Assembly: GCF_036588685.1 (NCBI RefSeq)
Contig: NC_086379.1
Location: 73,439,727 to 73,503,726 of the forward strand
Source: Mytilus trossulus
Taxonomy: Eukaryota > Mollusca > Bivalvia > Mytilida > Mytilidae
Direction of reading: 5' to 3'
DNA: 64,000 bases
In this document: positions 1 to 10,600 of the stretch, one piece after another
Layout of the letters: the number at the start of each line of letters is the position of its first letter
Position numbering within the stretch: position 1 is the first letter of the stretch
Position numbers and translations under genes: made by a program
Notes under the pieces: model-generated
Seen by the model: the letters and a program-made list of their open reading frames with translations, nothing else
What the model was told of the DNA's origin: nothing
Database searches by the model: none

Positions 1-1026
1 TGGGGAGATATTATTGCCATTGCCAGGGGGTGGTGTGTAACTAAGAAAGGTGGATCGTTAACCATTGGCGTTCCATATAATTATGAAATGGATTATATCA
101 AATTTAATGCCGGAAGATGGTATGGAAAGATAAGGTATCCATATCTGACTACAAATTGGAAACAGCATTATCGAGGTTACGGACTCCAACGCGTACATGT
201 TTTTACTAAGAACAATGAAAATTTTACAAGACAGCTTGATCATTACAGGTTACAAGAACCACATACTAATTACCATTTAAACAACATTGATCAACGCTTC
301 TCGCAAGCACATCAGGATGAAACGGTGTATCAAATTTCCCGAAAGAAAAACGGATTTTTTGTTGAAATGGGAGCATTCAATGGTCAAACGTATTCAAATA
401 CTTTGTGGTTAGAACGAAAACATAACTGGACTGGACTTTTAATAGAAGCTAACCCCAATCTTTGTCGTCAAATAGATGCGATGAAGCGGCACGCTTGGCG
501 TCTTTGTGCATGTATATCAGATACATTAAATAAAACTGAATTTATTCAGAGTGGCGCAGTAGGCGGCATGGCGTCTGAATTAGATGATGACCAGATGAAG
601 ATGGTAAAAACTAAACGAACAATTTCAGTTCCTTGTTTTAATATGATGAAAATCCTAGATCTGATAGGCGTGCAACATATTGACTACTTTTCGTTGGACG
701 TTGAAGGATCAGAAATGAGTATTTTGAAGTCAATAAGAAACGAACTCATATCCGGAAAAATAGTGGTAGATATTTGGTCTATTGAATATAGGACATGGGA
801 TGGAAAACAAAATATTATAAACAAGTCATTACAAAAATTAAAGAATTTACGAGATTTTTTTGAAAATATTGGAGGTTATGTGGAACATTCTCAGTTAAAT
901 AATGAAGGTGGTGATATTAGAGACGGTATGGCATTGGACGTTGTGTTTGTTCGGCTCTCGGCACTTACGGAGGAAACTCTAAAAGCCGATATACCGGCTT
1001 CGGCATATACAGTTACAGGGAGGTAA
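1..1026 (+). CDS. DUF268-like / FkbM methyltransferase-domain protein, 3' part
   Basis: The reading frame is open from base 1 to the TAA at 1024-1026 (341 residues), so the true start lies upstream; the first ATG at 88 is internal. Residues 1-70 resemble the C-terminal part of the DUF268 family (motifs AIARGWCVTKKGG, IGVPYNYE, YPYLTTNW). Residues ~98-315 look like an FkbM-type SAM-dependent methyltransferase: FFVEMGAFNGQTYSNT fits the SAM-binding glycine loop, LLIEANP the acidic strand-2 end, and SLDVEGSEMSIL the conserved DVEG motif of this family. FkbM-family enzymes are usually sugar or small-molecule O-methyltransferases; the substrate here cannot be told. No signal peptide or membrane segment is seen in the visible part. 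No intron interrupts it. An AATAAA at about 1265 lies inside repeat sequence, so the true polyadenylation site is uncertain. Domain names are from memory of family motifs. Confidence 0.75.
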   Translation, partial: WGDIIAIARGWCVTKKGGSLTIGVPYNYEMDYIKFNAGRWYGKIRYPYLTTNWKQHYRGYGLQRVHVFTKNNENFTRQLDHYRLQEPHTNYHLNNIDQRFSQAHQDETVYQISRKKNGFFVEMGAFNGQTYSNTLWLERKHNWTGLLIEANPNLCRQIDAMKRHAWRLCACISDTLNKTEFIQSGAVGGMASELDDDQMKMVKTKRTISVPCFNMMKILDLIGVQHIDYFSLDVEGSEMSILKSIRNELISGKIVVDIWSIEYRTWDGKQNIINKSLQKLKNLRDFFENIGGYVEHSQLNNEGGDIRDGMALDVVFVRLSALTEETLKADIPASAYTVTGR

Positions 1027-1228
1027 TGACGTTGCTAACGTAAAATGTTATTTTCGCGACGTCAAACTGTAACCTATGGGGAAAAGATGCATTTTTCGAC
1101 TGATTTTTATCATTCAAACTGATTTGATTTGAAAACGAGTTCATGGACCCATATTTTTCAAAACAGCAATTTGTTTCATTTTGCAGGGAGATTATGTGAC
1201 CCAAATTTTATAAAACTGTAAAACTTCT

Positions 1229-1275
1229 TATTCTGTAGTCTGACCATCAAACGATGTACTTGTTAATAAATTAGT
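1229..1275 (+). repeat. Fragment of the Gypsy-element LTR, sense orientation
   Basis: This stretch (from TTCTGTAGTC to AACAAATTAGTT-like sequence) matches the first half of the 112-bp LTR found in reverse complement at 16710-16821. The last part of the same LTR, also sense, is at about 1982-2018 and ends in GATATTACA. An antisense copy of the first half is at 2157-2198. The two sense halves are separated by about 700 bp, as if another element had inserted. Confidence 0.6.
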
Positions 1276-1419
1276 TTTATTTCATATCGGTTTAGAATAA
1301 GATTCTCTTATTGGATAAAAAGGGGTCACATGACATTCATTAATCTTCAGTAATAAATTCAATGGGTCATTTACAGAACGATATGGACCAGAAAACCGGT
1401 CGTTAATGAACTTTTACAT

Positions 1420-1505
1420 GATATGGACCGGTGGGGCGTGGTTTACGTCTGATAATGACCGTTGGGGCGTGGTTTCCGTTTGATAATGACTGTTGGTGCG
1501 TGGTT
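1420..1505 (+). repeat. Short tandem repeat, ~30-bp unit
   Basis: Three diverged copies of a unit containing GGGGCGTGGTTT and GATAATGACCG follow each other. The word ATAATGACC is also the core word of the palindrome at 1790-1978, so the array is probably part of the same element. Confidence 0.6.
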
Positions 1506-1789
1506 TCTCTGTTTAGAAAGATGTACCTTTTATAAAAAATGTTCCTGTTATTAATATTACATTTAAGTTGTTGACTTGTTTATTACATTTTTCACGTTAA
1601 TGGTAAAATTAAAGAGAACTTAATTTAGAATTTATATACTGAAAAGTTGCACTAAACTAAAATGAATGGCAGTATTACTACGACTGGTCTTCACTCTTTG
1701 CTATAGAAATCGTACAACTACTCGAGTTCGTTTTAGGCGTTTTGAATTTGTGAGCATTTCCAAAACATGGTTTCTCAATGAAATAAACA

Positions 1790-1978
1790 TAATAGTTCTT
1801 GAAAAACTGGTCATTATCGTGATACATGGACGTGCCCGTATAGGACAGTGGTATTGACTGCGACAGCGATAATGACCTCGCCTTCGGCTCAGTCATTATC
1901 ACTATCTTAGTCAATACCACTGTCCTGTGGGCAGTCCATATATCACGATAATGACCAGTTTTTCAAGAACTATTATAT
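1790..1978. repeat. Large palindrome (hairpin-forming foldback)
   Basis: The left arm begins ATAGTTCTTGAAAAACTGG and continues through CATTATCGTGATA; the right arm is its near-exact reverse complement ending at ~1975. The centre is around 1880-1886 (CGCCTTCGGC). A third copy of one arm follows in plus orientation at about 2065-2155. The RNA or single strand would form a stem of more than 80 bp. Confidence 0.75.
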
Positions 1979-2496
1979 AAATAGAAACTGGATTGTATTA
2001 TTACATAGCAAAGATATTACAATTGGAATATAAGCATTGGTCAGAATCAAGCTAACAACCACTTATATAATAGTTCTTGAAAAACTGGTCATTATCGTGA
2101 TATATGGACTGCCCACAGGCCAGTGGTATTGACTAAGATAGTGATAATGACTGAGCCGTAACTAATTTATTAACAAGTACATCGTTTGATGGTCAGATGA
2201 CCAGGTTTTCTAGTCCGTATTGTTCTGTTAATGACCGATGGAATTTATTACTGAAGATTAATGAATGTCATGTGACCCCTCTTTATCCAAATATAAGAGA
2301 ATCTTATTCTCAACCGATATGAAATAAATATATATAGTGAATAAAAGAATAATAAAATTACATTATACATGTATATGTATTTATTCTCAAATTATTTACT
2401 TGACTTGACTTAGTGTCAGTGTTCATGCCTGATCTCCTTAATTCAAAACAGTCACAAATATAACAACCCAGTTTTTCCATAAGAGAAAACATTTTC

Positions 2497-2739
2497 TTAT
2501 GTCAAGAGCCATAAAAAATTAGAAGATTTATTTAAATTTATAAAATTATAACAATTGTTAGAAATGCCTTGAAAAAAATCGTCCCTTTGAATATCATAAA
2601 GAGGGCATTCTAATAAAAAATGAAGCCCATCTTCAACTTCATCAAGTGAGCAATTAGTACAAAGACGCTCAGATCTTTCTATATGCTTTTTGGAATATCT
2701 GTCTGTTTTATACGATATAATCAATTCAACGTCGCTTTA
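2497..2739 (-). pseudogene. LINE reverse-transcriptase C-terminal fragment (zf-RVT-like)
   Basis: On the minus strand a short open frame carries RSERLCTNC, then EDGLHFLLECPLY, the Cys-Cys-His-Cys pattern typical of the C-terminal zinc-binding region of LINE ORF2 proteins, preceded by a basic KTDRYSKKHIER stretch as in those proteins. A stop lies just upstream (2737-2739), and no reverse-transcriptase core is attached, so this is a 5'-truncated relic. Confidence 0.65.
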
Positions 2740-3384
2740 TTGTACATGTTGCATATACATGTATGATGTTGGAATCAGGTAAAAGCACATAATGTTCGCG
2801 TTAAAAGTAGTTTTACCCTAACTTGCCATCAAAAGGCTATTATGATTATCTTTTTCGCCTAATGCATAGTCTGAACTTAGAATATTTGAAAACTGTGATT
2901 AGTTTAGTAAGAAGTGAGGAACTATTGATTTTGGGATTGCGATGGCATATGAAAGGTGTAAATGATTCTATTCTTATTTTTTTTTATGTCTGTTGCCAGA
3001 TATTGTATCTTCAGAAGAGACTTGTTGAATAGTGGTTATTCTAGTGTAAGTTTGATAAAATTATTTAATATACATTTAAACATTATGTAACATATATGTA
3101 TGTTTATCTCTGTCAATGTCATAATATGAGTCATATATTTCAAAAAAGGTTTGTAATACATAACCCGTTGTTAGAAGAAACAGACAATGTTCCAGTCTTT
3201 AAATTGTAATAACTATTGACTGTGTACCTGAAATGTGAATTAACAGTATTGTGAATACAAAGTATAGTATATAGTATATAATGAGAACAATCAAGGACAA
3301 TTGATTTTATATGTTGTTTTATTTGTATTATATGATGTTTGATTTTAATAAAGATAAAAAAGAAAAAAGAAAAGAAGAAGCGAC
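2740..3384. other. No recognisable gene
   Basis: AT-rich DNA with no domain-bearing reading frame. It ends in an A-rich tract with an AATAAAG (about 3346-3385), which looks like the tail of a retroposed sequence abutting the SINE-like unit that follows. Confidence 0.4.
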
Positions 3385-3385
3385 T

Positions 3386-3625
3386 TGAATGCGGGACGTC
3401 GTGGGTTCGAACCCCAGCCGGCTCAAACCAAAGACTATAAAACTGGTATTTTCTGCTTCTCCGCTACGCACACGACATTAAGGAGTAGGAGCAAAGACTC
3501 ACGGCATGGTCGGCTCGGAGCAGAATAATGTGTCCGGGTAAGGTAACTTGTCTTCCTGCGAACGATTACCTTTTGAACAAGCACGTTAACAATCCGACTC
3601 AGTGTGTCGATCTAGTACATAGTAG
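3386..3625 (+). mobile_element. tRNA-derived SINE fragment
   Basis: A B-box/T-arm-like stretch (GTGGGTTCGAACCCC at about 3402-3416) is followed by a non-tRNA body with blocks I recall from bivalve SINEs: TAAGGAGTAGGAGCAAAGAC, AGAATAATGTGTCCGGGT, CTTGTCTTCCTGCGAAC and a 3' AATCCGACTCAGTGTGTCG. The tRNA 5' half and A box are not seen, so the copy is 5'-truncated or diverged. It is not a functional tRNA gene. Confidence 0.6.
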
Positions 3626-3937
3626 GGTTAATATTCATATTACATTGAAATGTTCTCGTCCTGAATTACACATTACTTTGTATTGAGCAGCCATCCACCA
3701 CCATCAACATCTTTTTACTATTTCGAATACAATCTATCCTGATTTTACCGTCTCATATAGCATGTAACGGACTCATTGAAAATTGACTTGATTTAAATTT
3801 CTTAACGGAATCTAATATCAAATTTCTCAACGGAATCTAATATCAATTCACCACCTCTTGAACAAACAGAAAACATGACCCCTCTCATCTAATTATAAAT
3901 GTATTCATTAATTAAAACTAATGCGGATTGATGACCA

Positions 3938-5577
3938 TATATATGTTAGCGGCAATAAGTAAAATTAGGCATTAAGCTTAATTCCTAGGCAATAAGCTAA
4001 CGCCTAGGCATTAAGTTATTGCCTGAAATTTGCAGGCATTAAGCTTATTGCCTGAAATCTGATGATGATTATTCATCCTATTGCCGAACATGATTTTAGG
4101 CAATAAGTAAACTCTGAAATGTATGCATATTGGGAGATTTATTCTTGATATAGGGTCGTTTTTAATTATATTTTTAATTCTACATTCATAAATATACAGT
4201 TATTTGACAGATCTTCAAATTTAGTAAGTTTATCTAGTAATTTTATCAGTTGAAAAACAGAATTACCTCATACTTTTTTCATGTTTGTGTGGTATAACTA
4301 AGTATCAAAAAGACTTAAAATAAAGTAATTGTATCCAATTGAAAAAGGGTGGAGATTCTATACAATAATTATAATTATTTTTCTTTGAAAATTTGTATAC
4401 TTCGTTAGTCGACCTAGTTTGAACTGGTCAAAAGTAGACCAAATTAAGATATGATTTTTTTTTATCACATCATTTTCCAATTTTTCTATTGGATAAGTAA
4501 ATTATCTTTGTTAATTGTTCCAAAATTTGTGATAACAAAATGATTTTTGAACACAAATTTCTAAGTTTTTATATTTCTAAATTATTATTTGATGCATTTT
4601 AATATTATATAAATAACATATTTTATTAGTGAATTTATTTCTGGTCTCTTGTGGAGATTTGTCATATTGGCAATCATGCCACATCTTCTTCTTTATATTT
4701 AGAATGACACTTGGCCCTGTACTTTTGCATCGTTAAAATCGGTGAAATTCAAATTTATTTCTTCTGCTCATATTCAAACCTATGTTATTTGCAGTAAACA
4801 AATAAAATGGTTGAAGTATTCAGTATTTATATGAAAGATGCACAAAATTTTTCTATGAACTATTAGTATGAAACCGTGACGCTTCGAATTCAGTTCCCTC
4901 AAAGCATAAAATGATTTTACCGATTATATATTTAATTTTAACTATTTACAATTATTTTGTTCAATTCTAGTATAAAACGTAGTTATATATTTTTACTTAT
5001 ATTTTGTTTCAAAGAGTTTAGATCTACAATAATAATATAAAAATTATTTATAACCTTTCATTTAAAACTAATAATTATTTTCTAATAATTAATCGGTTTA
5101 TGAATTAAAGTTTTTGGTTGAATTTGATACAATATTTCTTTTTTTTCATTTGCTATTTTCTTTTACGCCAATACTTAGACATCCCAGCTAATATAATCCT
5201 CAGAAAGCTTTAAAGTGCAGCATGCTGAGAAATGTAGTAAGTCGATCCTAACTATATCATATGTTCTGTCCTAAGAATATCTTATAGGACTTATCTTAGA
5301 ACAGTGTCGATAAACAGGCCACATTTATCATAATGTTATTATGTAACAAATGTATTTTAATTTATATGATTAAATATCTTTTATTTACTCGCATTTACAT
5401 TTTAGGCATTAAGCTTAATGCCTGCACACATTTTTCAGGATTTAAGCTTAAATCCTAGGATTTAAGACTAATGCCTACCATCATTTAGGCAATTGACTTA
5501 CTGCCTAGGCATTAGCTTATTGCCTAGGATTTAAGCTTAATGCCTAATTTTACTTATTGCCGCTAACATATATATAC
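3938..5577. mobile_element. TIR element with arrays of palindromic words (element T1)
   Basis: Terminal inverted repeats of about 75-80 bp are nearly perfect: the left end reads TATATATGTTAGCGGCAATA and on, and the right end is its reverse complement closing at ~5577. Both ends consist of repeated short palindromes built from AGGCAATAAG, AGGCATTAAGCTTAATGCCT and AGGATTTAAGCTTAAATCCT (left 3948-4125, right 5403-5570). The 1.3-kb interior has no convincing ORF. It includes an antisense piece of a common mussel repeat at about 4643-4700. It looks non-autonomous and its superfamily is unknown to me. Confidence 0.75.
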
Positions 5578-5603
5578 ATGTACTGCATTTCCTTATTATT
5601 TAT

Positions 5604-5643
5604 ACCATGGAAGTATTATATTGACACTATAATACTTCCATGT
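5604..5643. repeat. Short perfect hairpin
   Basis: ATGGAAGTATTATA and its reverse complement are separated by about 7 bases just outside the T1 element. It may be the end of another small inverted-repeat element; nothing else supports that. Confidence 0.5.
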
Positions 5644-6096
5644 TTATACCAAGCACACTGTGCCGTTCGAAAACACCGAAGGCTTAAGGGCATACGATGC
5701 AGTTTTGATCCTGTATTCACAAAGTTCGTGAAAATTTGCATATAGGCTATTTTTACCTGATTAAATCAAATATGTAGTTAAAAATATACCTTCATGTGCT
5801 ACTTTTTTTTAGTAAAATAAGGTCGAAATTTTGTATATTTGCTCAAAACTCAGATTTGTGGCCGGGCCGTAATTTCTTTTTCGAAAGAAAGACATAACTT
5901 TTTTGTTATAAAAGATAAATACAAATTGTTTCTTTGTTAAATAATCGGTAATTTCTTTATTTTATAAGTATCTAAAAACATTAAGCATTTTTTATTCAGA
6001 AATAACTCATATTTATCAAATGTTCATGAATTGAAGAAAATACGTCAATTGTTGCTGCATGTTTATCAAAATTAAAAAAAATCCTCTATTTTATGT
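5644..6096. other. No recognisable gene
   Basis: AT-rich sequence between the T1 element and the Gypsy 3' region. I see no open frame of interest, no LTR and no clear repeat here. The Gypsy 3' LTR would be expected at about this place but is not present. Confidence 0.4.
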
Positions 6097-6187
6097 CAAC
6101 ATGTGTATAAGAACTTCAATTGATCTATTTAATGTATGTTTATTTAAGAACGTGCAGACATGTGAGAGTTGCTGATCTGTCAATTAT
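6097..6187 (-). repeat. Direct repeat of sequence flanking the Gypsy 5' LTR
   Basis: About 90 bp beginning ACATGTGTATAAGAACTTC is repeated with few changes at 16822-16912, immediately outside the Gypsy LTR. In Gypsy orientation this copy lies at the 3' end of the element, so it may be the element's own 3' untranslated segment. The 16822 copy would then be the tail of a second, upstream Gypsy copy that shared the LTR. Confidence 0.5.
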
Positions 6188-6330
6188 AATTACTGAAACA
6201 GATGATACGGTAATAAAGTGTGGTGAACTTTATAACACTTCTCCGGCCTTAGATAAAAACAAATTAAAAACAAATTAACTCAATTACAGAAAATTAATGT
6301 CTTTTCACTGCTACTGATTGATAAGTCCAT

Positions 6331-6482
6331 TGTTGAGATTATCGCGGGAACATAACGTTCCAACTATTGTACGTTTATTGTCGACGTCGTATTGTCAGTG
6401 ACGTCGCCTTGGGCGGAAATACGAACTGCTATATAAAATGTAATGGCTGAATAGTTGTTGTTATATCGTTATATCATCTATA
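6331..6482 (+). repeat. BEL 5' LTR
   Basis: 152 bp, identical by eye to the 3' LTR at 12296-12447. It contains TATATAAAATG (~6430-6440), a candidate TATA box for the element promoter. It is preceded by the target duplication TCCAT. Confidence 0.92.
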
Positions 6483-6485
6483 TTT

Positions 6486-6503
6486 ATGGTGCCGTGACCA
6501 GGA
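6486..6503 (+). other. BEL primer-binding site
   Basis: TGGTGCCGTGACCAGGAT starts four bases after the LTR, the usual place and the usual first bases (TGG) for tRNA priming of minus-strand DNA. The priming tRNA was not identified. Confidence 0.6.
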
Positions 6504-6513
6504 TCTCGTAAAA

Positions 6514-7683
6514 TTGAAATCAGTCCGATCGGGGAATAGAAGCGCTGTTACCAGATTATTCCGAAGATTAGATGAAGCAAAGGAGAATTCGAATTTCGAC
6601 GAAGAAGAAGTTATTGCAACACTCGGAAAACTAGTGCAAAAACAAACATTGTTTGAGGACTTAAACGAACAAATTCTAAAAATAACAGAACCGGAAGATG
6701 TGGAAAATGAGATAGTGGATTCAGATGAATATTCAGTAGATATGGAAACAAAGATTCGCCACATACGTAAGTTCATAAAAAATGTCCAAACACCACAGTC
6801 CCGTCATATTGATTCACATACAACAACCCACACTTTAAATCCAGAAACTATACCGTTTGTACCAACGCACAACATAGCCAACCCACACAACGCACAGTCG
6901 TTTGAGAACCCGTCTGTACAAGCCAGTCATACGTTTAACACACAGCAAAGCACATTTTCGTCAGCTAGTAGTCACCGCCTACCCAAACTTTCGCTTCCAA
7001 TATTCTCAGGGAACATCTTAGAATGGCAAACTTTCTGGGACTCATATGAGTCGGCCGTACACCTTAACTTGTCACTTACAAATGTACAAAAATTCAATTA
7101 ATTGAAAGCACAGCTAGAATATGAAGCACTTGATTCTATAGCGGGGTTCGCACTTACAAATGTAAACTACGATGAAGCCGTAAATCTATTAAAAGAGAGG
7201 TTCGGTCAACAAGACAAAATCATAAATGCATACATGCAGGCATTATTAGAAATCCCTTCGCCTAGAAATCAACTTACAAGCTTACGAAGTTTTTATGATA
7301 AAATGGAAAGTTACGTCAGGGGATTAGAAGCTTTAGGTCAGACACAAGAAACATACGGCACTCTACTTGTTCCGATTATTATGAAGAAATTACCCGGGGA
7401 AGTCAGACAACATCTCGCGCGAGAACATAGAATACAAACTTGGGTATTACGGGACCTCCGTAAAAGCCTTTTAGATGAGATCAATATAATGGACGCAGGA
7501 CAAGAGATAGAGTCGACAAACCATTTGCCCACAACATCGTCTTTCTTTGCCGGAGCGAACTCTGCAAAGTCCAAATCTGTCAAGAATATTGAGACAAGAC
7601 CTTGTGTGTTTTGTCATGAAATACACGCACCTACCCAGTGCAGTAAAGATAACCGACACAGAATCCCGTATGATAATAGTTAA
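6514..7683 (+). pseudogene. gag: BEL gag, interrupted by an in-frame stop
   Basis: A Gag-type frame runs from about 6514 to the stop at 7681-7683. It is broken by a single TAA at 7099-7101, after which the same frame continues with similar composition. Features fit BEL Gag: a Glu/Lys-rich N-terminal helix region, a variable Thr/His/Ser linker, then LPKLSLPIFSGNILEWQTFW (about residues 151-170 of the frame), a hallmark of the Pao-type Gag start of the capsid-like domain, and near the end CVFCHEIHAPTQC, the first zinc-finger-like cluster. The exact initiation codon is unclear; upstream of 6514 there is no ATG in frame close to the PBS except 6485. Downstream the zinc knuckles continue in another frame. 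Confidence 0.8.
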
Positions 7684-10600
7684 ACGTGATAAGTTATGCT
7701 TTAACTGCCTTGGTAAACACAGAATAAATGATTGTAAATCTAAACACACATGTAGAAATTGTAATAAGAAACACCATACAAGCTTGTGTAATTCACGTCC
7801 AACAAACAACATAAAACCAGTGAATGAGGTAAACCATAGAAACGGGAGTAGTAACTCAGCAAATACGAACTTCCACGCGAATTATAACCAGAGCAGCAAC
7901 CCGCCATCGACAAACGTTCAACTCGTTAATGAACTTCATGATACAGAAGAAGATACTACCATTTTGTATTCTCAATCGACAGAATCGCGATCAAATGTAC
8001 TTTTGAAAACCGCCGTATCTCAAGTAGGCTCAAATCAGCACTTTATCGATACGAATATTCTATTTGACGAAGGAGCTCAAAGATCGTTTTTGACGCAGAA
8101 CTTAGCGAATAAACTCAATTTACAGATAGAAGGAACAGAGATAATACATTTATCGGCATTTGGAGGTGAAGAGAAAAACACGAGACACTTAGAAAAGACA
8201 ACAATCTATCTGAAAACCGATGCCGGACACATATTGCCAATCAAAGTATTGATAGTACCGATGATCGCCACGCCTTTACAGAATTACATACGTAATATTG
8301 ATACACAGAACGGTTATTTACGTGGTTTGAAGTTAGCACACACGATGACACAGCAAGATTCGTTTGATATATCCTTGCTTGTAGGTGCAGATCACTATTG
8401 GGACATTGTAGAAGACCATATAGTACGAGGAAACGGTCCAACCGCTGTGAAATCCAAGATCGGATATTTGCTTTCGGGACCTACATACAGTAAGAAAACT
8501 AACACATCGAAAACTAGCATGTTTAATGTTTTAATATCACACAAAGATGAAGAATACAATTTAGAGAGATTTTGGAATTTAGAATCAATAGGTATAAATA
8601 GTAAGGAGTTAGACGAAGACGACGATACCTACATAACAGCATATCAGGACAGATCAATTGAATTCAGAGAAAATAAGTATTTCGCTAGGTTACCATGGAA
8701 ACAGGACCATGATGAATTGCCTACAAATTTTGCAGTCACGAAGAGAAGGACAGAAAACGTCATTAAAAGACTTACCCAAAACCCTGATATGTTAAAGAAG
8801 TACGGGAACATTATACAAGAACAGGAACGAAGGGAGTTCATAGAGAGAGTGGATGAAACAGCTGAAACTCAAGGAATAATACACTATATTCCTCATCATC
8901 CAGTACAGAAGGAATCAAGCACTACGCCTATCCGAATCGTTTATGACTGCAGTTGCCGCCAGTCGCCTTATTCGCCTAGTTTGAATGACTGCCTCTTGGA
9001 CACACCGCCGAAACTAAACGACCTGACAAAAATTCTGATGAGATTTAGAGCCAACCCTGTCGCCATAACAACGGATATTGAAAAGGCCTTTTTACATGTT
9101 GGCTTAAACGAAGATGACCGAGACGCTACACGTTTCTTGTGGCTCAGTAACCCATCAGACCCTACAAGTAATCTACAGACTTACAGGTTCAAATCCGTCC
9201 TTTTCGGAGCAACTTGTTCGCCGTTTATGCTTAACGCCACGATACTGAAACATTTACATCGTTACAACAGTACAACAGCTACATTGATGGAAAGAGACTT
9301 GTACGTGGACAACATTCTGACAAGTTTACAGAACGAGGATGACGCTAATACGTATTATAAGGAAGCGAGAACAATGATGAAGGAAGCCGGATTCAACCTA
9401 CGATCGTGGACATCGAACAGTGAAAATATACGCACGCTAGCCGAGACGGAAAATGTACTAGATAAGGACATCAACACAAAAGTACTTGGTATGTTATGGA
9501 ATAGCAAATCCGATGATCTGATGTACCAGAAATGTGAGATTCAACTACGAGACATTGTAACAAAAAGGGAGATTTTGAAACAATGTGAGATTCAACTACG
9601 AGACATTGTAACAAAAAGGGAGATTTTGAAACATTCTTCCAAAATATACGATCCACTTGGAATACTCAGCCCCGTCACAATACGAGCAAAGATGCTCATA
9701 CAGGATCTATGGAAAAGTAAACTTGATTGGGATGAACCAGTTCCGGAAAACTTTAAGGCTACTTGGATTAATGTAGCAAGCGACTTAGAGAAAGCGACAC
9801 AAATCGTATTTCCCAGATATTATTTCTCCAGTAATTCTACTTCGACACAATTTGAACTACACGTATTTTGCGATGCGAGTCCAAAAGCGTATGGAGCGAC
9901 TGCATATCTGAACAACGGTACCGAAACTACGTTAGTGATGGCGAAAAGCAGAGTAGCGCCAGTGAAAAACCTAACATTACCGCAATTAGAACTTATGGCC
10001 GCAGTTATTGGAACTAGACTAGCGTCACATGTAAAATCGACTTTTGAATGTAAAAACGTGGTTTTCTGGTCGGATAGCTGCATAGTATTACACTGGATAA
10101 AATCATCGAAACCGTTAAAACGATTTATTGCAAATCGAGTGCGAGAAATTACAGAGTCTACAAATCAACATGAATGGAGATATTGTCCTACAGAATACAA
10201 TCCAGCAGATCTCTTAACACGAGGAATTGACGCCGATCAATACATCAATAGTGTAATTTGGAAAAAAGGACCAAATTGGTTAACGACTCGAACAAAATGG
10301 CCAGAATTAACTCCTACAAGTAAAACAGTATTGACAATTACAGGAGAAAACGACGACGAGGAATTTCAAAACAATGACGTTCATACTGGCTACTATGGTA
10401 TTAGTAACATTATAGACATTTCGAAATATGGGACTTTCAGGAAATTGATTCGAGTAACCGCTTACGTTCAGCGGTTCATATCTAATTGCCGATATACCAA
10501 AAATCTGAGAAAAGGTGGAGTCTTAACGACAAATGATATTAATATCGCGGTGCGTTCATGGATATTACATTGCCAAAAATCTTCATATTCCGCCGAAATA

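Larger units (their letters stand above)
1277..2332. repeat. Nested inverted-repeat cluster
   Basis: About 120 bp at 1277-1400 (starting TTTATTTCATATCGG, containing GGGGTCACATGACATTC) recurs inverted at 2212-2332. Inside lie a large palindrome, LTR fragments and a short tandem repeat. The order of the LTR and inverted-repeat blocks differs between the two sides, so this is not a simple TIR element; it looks like a foldback or rearranged non-autonomous element. No coding potential is seen. Confidence 0.6.

Noticed and set aside
2823-3032. 69-residue plus-strand ORF
   Set aside because: No domain, AT-rich, lies in repeat-derived sequence; could be a LINE remnant but nothing shows it.
3386-3425. 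tRNA gene
   Set aside because: Only a T-arm-like GGTTCGAACC and acceptor-like end are seen. The D arm and anticodon arm do not fold, and SINE body sequence follows.
3948-4125. CRISPR-like array (regular short repeats)
   Set aside because: Repeats are palindromic words of unequal spacing inside a TIR element in a eukaryotic genome.
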